Below are positions 59,291 to 64,000 of a DNA stretch of 64,000 nucleotides, in pieces. A model generated the notes under the pieces. It was not told the origin of the DNA and ran no database searches. It saw nothing but the letters and a program-made list of their open reading frames with translations. This stretch comes from Chloroflexota bacterium (lineage in GTDB: Bacteria; Chloroflexota; Limnocylindria; Limnocylindrales; CSP1-4). The first letter of the stretch is position 1. The number at the start of each line of letters is the position of its first letter. A program made the translations under genes and the position numbers. The stretch is taken from assembly GCA_016191395.1 (NCBI GenBank), contig JACPOS010000017.1:186001-250000 (forward strand). The letters are read 5' to 3'.

Positions 59291-60208
59291 TCAGCTTCCG
59301 AGCGTGAGGGCGAGCTTGCCGGCCACGTGGCGATTCTGGACGCGCTGCATGGCCTCCTCGATCTCCTCCCACGGCATGGCCCCCGCGAGCTGCGGATCGA
59401 GCTTGCCCTCGCCAACCAGCCGCGCGAGGTATCGAAGATCGGGACCGAACGGCCCGCCCCCGTAGAACAGCTCGAACCCTTGAAGGCGAACAAGGCCATC
59501 GTTGAAGATGTCCCGTACGTCGAAGGTCGTCGGTTCAACAGAGCTGTTGCCGAACATCACGAGCGTCCCGTCAGGGTCGACCATCGTGACGAGTCGACCG
59601 AGCGTCGCGCCACCCACGGACTCCAGGATCAGGTCGAATCGGCCACGAAGCTGCGCAATGTCTGACACGACGTCGTCGGCACCGAGCTCACGAAGGCCAG
59701 CCGACCGGGCCGAACCCTCGCTGACGAATGCCGTGACCTCCGCACCACCCAGGTGCGCAAGCTGGATCGCGAACCGCCCGACACCGCCGGAGGCGCCTGT
59801 GATGAGCACGCGGCGACCAAGGATGGCAGGCCCCAGCCTGAGCATGCGTAATGCGGCGAGCCCGGCAGTCGGAAGTGCGGCCGCTTGGGCGAAGGAAACG
59901 GCTTCGGGCAGCTCCGCGATCGAGCTCGGTGCCACCGCCACGCGCTCCGCCCATGTCCCGCCTTACCGGATCCCGACCACCCTCGAGCCGGCCTTCAGAC
60001 CCCCCTCGATGTCGGCGTGCAGGTTGCCCGCGAAGTCCCAACCCGGGCGCCATCCGTCCGGCTTTCTCCGGAGCAGGCCAAGCTCGCCCCGATTGATCGA
60101 GAACGCGCGTACCGCCACCTCGACCTCGCCGGTCGCCGCCACCGGCTCGGGAACCTCGTGGAATGCGATCCTGTTCGGAGCCGAGCTGTCTGCCACGAGT
60201 GCACGCAT
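59291..60208 (-). pseudogene. Zinc-free quinone-oxidoreductase/alcohol dehydrogenase gene with one in-frame stop
   Basis: The frame from ATG 60208 encodes an MDR-family N-terminus (residues 1-81 ending SRVVGIR), then a TAA at 59963-59965, and continues without frame change through GGTWAERVAVAPSSIAELPEAVSFAQAA and the nucleotide-binding ITGASGGVGRFAIQLAHLGGAEV to LALTLGS. Restoring one residue would give a normal protein of about 305 residues. The downstream part could still be translated from GTG 59941. It is a true nonsense mutation, a recent event or a sequencing error. Confidence 0.8.
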
Positions 60209-60282
60209 CAGCCGGGCCTCCAGTCGGTTCTCACCACATTCGGCGATCCTACGTCCCAGCAGTGTGAGTCATAGGTGAACAT

Positions 60283-60570
60283 GTGAGGCAGCTGGAGTTC
60301 TGGCCGGACTACGGGGGCGCACTCCTCCACGAGGACGGCGCGGCCGTGCCGCTCGACGTGCTCGGCCTACCGCCGGACCTCATCGAGGCCGCGACGGACT
60401 GGCTCGCGCGCTACGACGACGCCAGGCTGGAGCCCGAGACACGCGACGACGCCTGGATCGCCGAGGGGCGCGCCATCTTTGAGCGGCTGCGGCACGCGCT
60501 GAACGAGCAGGCGACCGAGCTGGTCGACTGGGAGGGCTACTGGGAGCCCCCGGCGTCGGAAGCTACGTGA
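60283..60570 (+). CDS. Small acidic protein of unknown function
   Basis: 95 residues from GTG 60283. The sequence (QLEFWPDYGGALLHEDGAAVPLDVLGLP ... LVDWEGYWEPP) is rich in Trp and acidic residues and predicted helical. Similar short proteins occur in actinobacteria, but I know no function. The last eight bases overlap the convergent cupin gene. Confidence 0.6.
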   Translation: MRQLEFWPDYGGALLHEDGAAVPLDVLGLPPDLIEAATDWLARYDDARLEPETRDDAWIAEGRAIFERLRHALNEQATELVDWEGYWEPPASEAT

Positions 60571-60952
60571 CGGGGACGAACTTGTCGGCCTCGTCGGCGT
60601 CAGCTTCGGCCTTCGTCTTGTGGATGGTGCCCTGTGCGTGCTGCGGCGGTGCGTACACCGTGTAGAGGCGCAGCGGGAACGAGCCGCGATTGACCACGTT
60701 GTGGCGCGTCCCGGCAGGCACGTGCACGAGGTGATCCGGCCCGACGTGGCTCTCCTCTCCCTCGAGGATCGCGACGCCCTCGCCGGCGACGAACGTCAGG
60801 ACCTGGTCCACGTTCTCGTGGACTTCCTCGCCGATCTCGCCGCACGGCGGGATGCTCATGACGACGACCTGGGCGTGCCGCCCGGTCGAGAGGACCTGCC
60901 GGAAGAATTCGTTCTTCCTCGCTGCCTCGACGATGTCGATGTTCAAGGCCAT
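60563..60952 (-). CDS. Cupin-domain protein
   Basis: 129 residues. Cupin motif 1 is GEEVHENVDQVLTFVAGEG (His/Glu ligands, about residue 43) and motif 2 is HVPAGTRHNVVNRG near residue 85. This is the small mannose-6-phosphate-isomerase-like cupin type, often a stress or metal-binding protein. ATG 60952 has AAGGAG upstream and is used instead of ATG 61036. Confidence 0.82.
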   Translation of the reverse strand: MALNIDIVEAARKNEFFRQVLSTGRHAQVVVMSIPPCGEIGEEVHENVDQVLTFVAGEGVAILEGEESHVGPDHLVHVPAGTRHNVVNRGSFPLRLYTVYAPPQHAQGTIHKTKAEADADEADKFVPVT

Positions 60953-61032
60953 GCTCGACTCCTTTTCCGGGCGCGATCCGCCCACGGACCAGCATGGCCA
61001 CCCGACGCAACCGGGGCGAGGGCCAGATGGCC

Positions 61033-61494
61033 TCAACCACGCGGATCGCGACCCGACATCCGCCCTCCGGCGCTAGCGGGAGCGCCCCGGTCCTGCCGTA
61101 ACGCTCGCACGGGAAGCGGGCACTCCGCGGGGACGCCGAGCAGCCGGCCGATCACCCGGCGATGCGAGGCGATCTCGCGGTAGACCGGCTCGAGCAGGCG
61201 GTGGCCGAGCGGGCGATCGAGGAGGGCCGCGTACCAACCGAGGACCGGGACGAGGCGGCCGGCGGCGAGCCCCGCCCGGGCACCCGTGAGGACCATGCCG
61301 TCCGCGCGAACGAAATGCAGCCGCTCCGCGAGCGCTCGGCCCTCGACGCGGGCGGCGATGTAGGGGACCGTCGCCACCTCCTGGAGTGGCAGCAGCCCCA
61401 GGCGGTTCGCCGGAACCCATCGACCAAGCCACGTCGTGGTTGCGACGCACATCCCGCAGTCGGCGTCGTACAGGAGCGTGCCGGACCGGTCCAC
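61033..61494 (-). CDS. DCC family thiol-disulfide oxidoreductase (DUF393)
   Basis: 153 residues. The N-terminal LLYDADCGMCVATTTWL has the D-x-x-C-x-x-C motif of the DCC/DUF393 family, thioredoxin-fold proteins assumed to handle disulfides. VPVLGWYAALLDRPLGHRLLEPVYREIASHR is the conserved C-terminal helix pair. It starts at GTG 61494, with a TACACT box six bases upstream. Confidence 0.85.
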   Translation of the reverse strand: MDRSGTLLYDADCGMCVATTTWLGRWVPANRLGLLPLQEVATVPYIAARVEGRALAERLHFVRADGMVLTGARAGLAAGRLVPVLGWYAALLDRPLGHRLLEPVYREIASHRRVIGRLLGVPAECPLPVRALRQDRGAPASAGGRMSGRDPRG

Positions 61495-61500
61495 CGGGTG

Positions 61501-61506
61501 AGTGTA
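61501..61506 (-). promoter_or_regulatory. Predicted -10 box, leaderless geometry, before the DCC gene
   Basis: TACACT on the minus strand, six bases (cacccg) before GTG 61494. Confidence 0.45.
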
Positions 61507-61531
61507 GTTTCCCCGTCGGGAGCCCCTCGGC

Positions 61532-61537
61532 TACGCT
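61532..61537 (+). promoter_or_regulatory. Predicted -10 box, leaderless geometry, before nnrE
   Basis: TACGCT, seven bases, GTG 61545. It is divergent from the DCC promoter 25 bases away. Confidence 0.45.
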
Positions 61538-61544
61538 TCAGGCC

Positions 61545-62354
61545 GTGACCACGACGCCTGCCCCGGCTGCGGCCGAGCCGATGGAGCACCTGCCCGCGGA
61601 CGACCCGGACCTGTTCGAGCTGGACCTGCGCGGCCTGCGCCGCCGCTGGGCGGGCGCGGCGGCGCGAGCGCCGTTCGGGTCCGAGGCCATGGCCGGTGCC
61701 GACAAGCGCGCGCAGGCGATGGGCGTGCCCGGCCAGCGTCTCATGGAGAACGCGGGCGTCGCGGTGGCCGCGGCCGTCAAGGCGATCGCCGAGGCGACCG
61801 ATCGATGGCTCAGGGGCCCGATCCTCATCCTCTGCGGCCCCGGCAACAACGGTGGCGACGGGTTCGTCGCGGCTCGCCATCTCGCGCGTGCCGGTGCGGA
61901 GGTCGCGGCCGTGCTCGTCTCGGCGGCGGCGCGACCGTCGACGGCCGATGCCGGCCGGAACTGGGATCGGCTGGACAAGGAGCGGCGGATCACGCGCATC
62001 CAGGTGGCGTCGGCCGCGGACCTGCGGATTCTCGCGAAGGACGTCGAGAAGGCGTCGATCGTGGTCGATGCGCTGCTGGGTTCGGGCGTGCGCGGCGAGC
62101 TCCGCGACCCCATCCGCTCTGCGGTCGAGGTCATCCTCAAGGCGCGTGCCGCAAAGGTGCCCATCGTCGCCATCGACACGCCCACGGCGGTCGATCTGAC
62201 ATCCGGTGACGCCTCGGTGCCGGTCGTCCGAGCGGACCTGACGGTGACCTTCCATCGACCGAAGACGGGGCTGCTCGCGACGCGCGGGGCCCGGCTGGCC
62301 GGCAAGGTCCTCGTGGCGCCGATCGGGATCCCGGCAGGGGCGGACCGTGGCTGA
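61545..62354 (+). CDS. nnrE: NAD(P)H-hydrate epimerase (YjeF N-terminal domain only)
   Basis: 269 residues. DKRAQAMGVPGQRLMENAGVAVA, ILCGPGNNGGDGFVAARHLARAG, VVDALLGSGVRGELRDP and VAIDTPTAVDLTSG are the YjeF-N signatures. The domain repairs the S/R epimers of hydrated NAD(P)H. The ADP/ATP-dependent dehydratase domain (NnrD), usually fused, is not present or adjacent. The first 50 residues are an unusual acidic/Ala-rich extension; ATG 61581 is an alternative start. Confidence 0.87.
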   Translation: MTTTPAPAAAEPMEHLPADDPDLFELDLRGLRRRWAGAAARAPFGSEAMAGADKRAQAMGVPGQRLMENAGVAVAAAVKAIAEATDRWLRGPILILCGPGNNGGDGFVAARHLARAGAEVAAVLVSAAARPSTADAGRNWDRLDKERRITRIQVASAADLRILAKDVEKASIVVDALLGSGVRGELRDPIRSAVEVILKARAAKVPIVAIDTPTAVDLTSGDASVPVVRADLTVTFHRPKTGLLATRGARLAGKVLVAPIGIPAGADRG

Positions 62355-62562
62355 ACGCGCGCGAAGCGCGGGTTGGCGCGAGGTCCTGATCGTCGCGGCG
62401 GTCGCCGTGGGGGTCGTGCTCGGAGTGGCGATTCTCACCGCCGTGCTGCCGACGGACCTCCAGCGCGTCGTGTTCCACACGCCGCTGCTGATCGTCCTGC
62501 TCGTCGTCGGCACGGGGTTCGTCCTGTGGCGGATCGCGGCGTGCCGGCCGCCGGAATCCTGA
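62347..62562 (+). CDS. Small two-helix membrane protein
   Basis: 71 residues from GTG 62347, overlapping nnrE by eight bases. Two TM helices (EVLIVAAVAVGVVLGVAILTAVL and TPLLIVLLVVGTGFVLWRIAA) are separated by a short LPTDLQRVVFH loop. No family recognised. It is one base ahead of the glycerol-3-phosphate dehydrogenase start. Confidence 0.65.
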   Translation: MAERARSAGWREVLIVAAVAVGVVLGVAILTAVLPTDLQRVVFHTPLLIVLLVVGTGFVLWRIAACRPPES

Positions 62563-62563
62563 G

Positions 62564-64000
62564 GTGACGACCGCCACCACCGCCACTCCTGCCTGGCGCG
62601 CTGATGCCCTCGAGGCGCTCGCCGGCGAGCGGTACGACGTCCTCATCGTCGGCGGCGGGATCGTCGGCGCGGGCGCCCTGCTGGACGCGACGAGCCGCGG
62701 GCTGCGCGCCGCGCTCGTGGAGCAGCGGGACATCGCAAGCGGCACGTCCGGGCGGTCATCGCGCCTCATCCACGGGGGACTCCGCTACCTGGAGCAGCTG
62801 CACTTCGGCCTCGTGTACGAGGCGCTGGAGGAGCGAGCGCGGCTGCTCCGCCTCGCGCCGCACCTCGTGACCCTGGAGCCCTTCCTGTTCCCGATCTACG
62901 GCATCCCGCTGTTCCATCAGGGCTTCTACGGGAGCGGCATCTTCCTGTACGACCTGCTCGGCGCGCGGCGGGACGGCGGCTTCGCGAAGCACCTCAGACC
63001 GTCCAGTGCCATCGACTACGCGCCGGACCTGCGTCGCAAGGCCCTGACCGGCGGGATCATCTACCACGACGGGGTGGAGGACGACGCAAGGCTCGCCCTC
63101 GCGGTCCTCCGCACGGCGCTCGCCGGTGGCGCCGTGGCGGCCACTCGCGTCCGGGCGGAGAAGCCGCTGCTCGACGGCGAGAAGCTGATCGGGGCGTCCG
63201 TGCAGGACCTCGTGACCGGGAACCGGTTCGAGATCCGCGCGGAGCGCGTCATCGACGCGACCGGCGTCTGGGCGGCGAACGCGGAAGCGAGATTCGCCAC
63301 GCTCGAGGGCGGCGACACGTTCGTCCCGAGCCGGGGCTCCCACATCGTGATCCGGCGCGACCGGCTGCCGGCCCAGGGCGGGCTGACGCTCCGTATCCCG
63401 GGTCGCGTCGTGTTCATCATCCCGTGGCCCGGCCACTGGATCATTGGCACCACGGACCACTCGGACGCCCGCACCCCGGAGAACGTCTCCGCGCCGGAGG
63501 CGGACGTGGACGAGCTCCTCGAGACGGTGAACGCCCAGCTGGACATCGACCTGTCGAAGGGCGACATCGTCGGGACGTACGCGGGCATGCGCCCGCTCGT
63601 CGGCGACCCGGGTGGTTCCACGGTGAAGGCCTCGCGGGAGCATCGCGTCGCCGCAGACGCGAGCGGGTTGGTCCGAATCTCGGGCGGCAAGTACACGACG
63701 TACCGGGTCATGGCCCGCGACGTGCTCGACGCGTCACTCGGGAAGGCGGAGGCGCGCCGGCGCAGGTCCGCGACCGCGGAGCTGCCGCTCGTTGGTGCGG
63801 CGCCGCGCGACGAGCTCGCGCAGGTCGCGGCCAGCCTGGAACGGCCGCTCCGCGATGCCGCGGCCGCGCTCGGCGAGGCCACGGCCTCCTGGCCCGCCCG
63901 GATCGCTCGGCGGCTCGCGGATCGCTACGGGCGCGAGGCGCCGGAAGTGATGGCCCTCGCCCGCGAGCTGGATCTCGCGATGCCCATCGGCGGCGGCGTG
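62564..64000 (+). CDS. glpD: Aerobic glycerol-3-phosphate dehydrogenase (truncated by window end)
   Basis: 479 residues are visible and open at base 64000. GTG 62564 follows the small membrane gene by one base. The FAD motif DVLIVGGGIVGAGALLDA is followed by SGTSGRSSRLIHGGLRYLEQ, the GlpD signature, then GSHIVIRRDRLPAQ, FIIPWPGHWIIGTTDHSD and LVRISGGKYTTYRVMA. It oxidises sn-glycerol-3-phosphate to dihydroxyacetone phosphate, passing electrons to quinone at the membrane. The missing end would be the C-terminal helical domain. Confidence 0.92.
   Translation, partial: MTTATTATPAWRADALEALAGERYDVLIVGGGIVGAGALLDATSRGLRAALVEQRDIASGTSGRSSRLIHGGLRYLEQLHFGLVYEALEERARLLRLAPHLVTLEPFLFPIYGIPLFHQGFYGSGIFLYDLLGARRDGGFAKHLRPSSAIDYAPDLRRKALTGGIIYHDGVEDDARLALAVLRTALAGGAVAATRVRAEKPLLDGEKLIGASVQDLVTGNRFEIRAERVIDATGVWAANAEARFATLEGGDTFVPSRGSHIVIRRDRLPAQGGLTLRIPGRVVFIIPWPGHWIIGTTDHSDARTPENVSAPEADVDELLETVNAQLDIDLSKGDIVGTYAGMRPLVGDPGGSTVKASREHRVAADASGLVRISGGKYTTYRVMARDVLDASLGKAEARRRRSATAELPLVGAAPRDELAQVAASLERPLRDAAAALGEATASWPARIARRLADRYGREAPEVMALARELDLAMPIGGGV

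Overview
The window is about 64 kb of very GC-rich (roughly 70% by eye) bacterial chromosome with almost no non-coding space. I see no rRNA, CRISPR, transposase, integrase or phage genes, only one tRNA (Gln, CTG) and one riboswitch (TPP). GTG and TTG starts are common, and adjacent genes often overlap by four bases (NTGA). An F420-type luciferase-like oxidoreductase, the DUF3090/SCO1664 pair, a YkoEDC thiamine-precursor transporter and an MscL with a C-terminal zinc ribbon fit a Chloroflexota (Limnocylindria-like) or actinobacterial lineage. I favour Chloroflexota, but no phylogenetic marker here decides it.

Layout. 1-9.9 kb: housekeeping metabolism (MTA phosphorylase, LLM oxidoreductase, inositol monophosphatase-like enzyme, FEN-type exonuclease, nicotinamidase, a large homodimeric pyruvate dehydrogenase E1, a PQQ-type sugar dehydrogenase lipoprotein, a cupin). 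9.9-16 kb: DUF72 and MarR genes divergent from a tightly overlapping operon (cysteine-desulfurase-like PLP enzyme, DDAH-like amidinohydrolase, M20 deacylase), then an MFS transporter and a tiny zinc ribbon. 16.7-22.3 kb: NEW3-domain membrane protein, ABC-2 exporter ATPase and permease, and a short UvrA-like protein, resembling DrrAB-DrrC resistance modules. 22.3-29.4 kb: FGGY kinase, SCO1664/DUF3090, a membrane-anchored molybdopterin oxidoreductase, DUF1003, MgtC and a P1 (DmpA-type) peptidase. 29.4-40 kb: a potassium-looking island with a short KdpD-like kinase, a KdpE-like regulator and three KimA-type transporters, interrupted by a NicO metal transporter-Fur pair preceded by a palindromic operator.

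40-49.7 kb: a patch of repeated TGACAGG modules; a DUF6510/FAD reductase/molybdopterin oxidoreductase module; a protein carrying the LQRxxGN motif typical of contractile-injection cargo; a proline-racemase-family enzyme with unusual catalytic residues; an isolated nucleoside/sugar-type permease; an ECF sigma/anti-sigma pair flanked by two paralogous secreted proteins; a two-gene cassette with a nuclease-like motif; and tRNA-Gln. 49.7-64 kb: TSUP permease, MscL, a UgpC-type ATPase, monoacylglycerol lipase, the TPP-riboswitch-controlled ykoEDC operon, HAD phosphatase, 2H phosphoesterase, short MutY, a quinone-oxidoreductase gene broken by one in-frame stop, cupin, DCC thiol protein, NAD(P)HX epimerase and the start of a glycerol-3-phosphate dehydrogenase.

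Two expression features recur. A TANNNT box lies 6-8 bases before the start codon of many first genes, which suggests leaderless transcripts. Several overlapping genes have only CTG at the expected start (CTGA overlaps).
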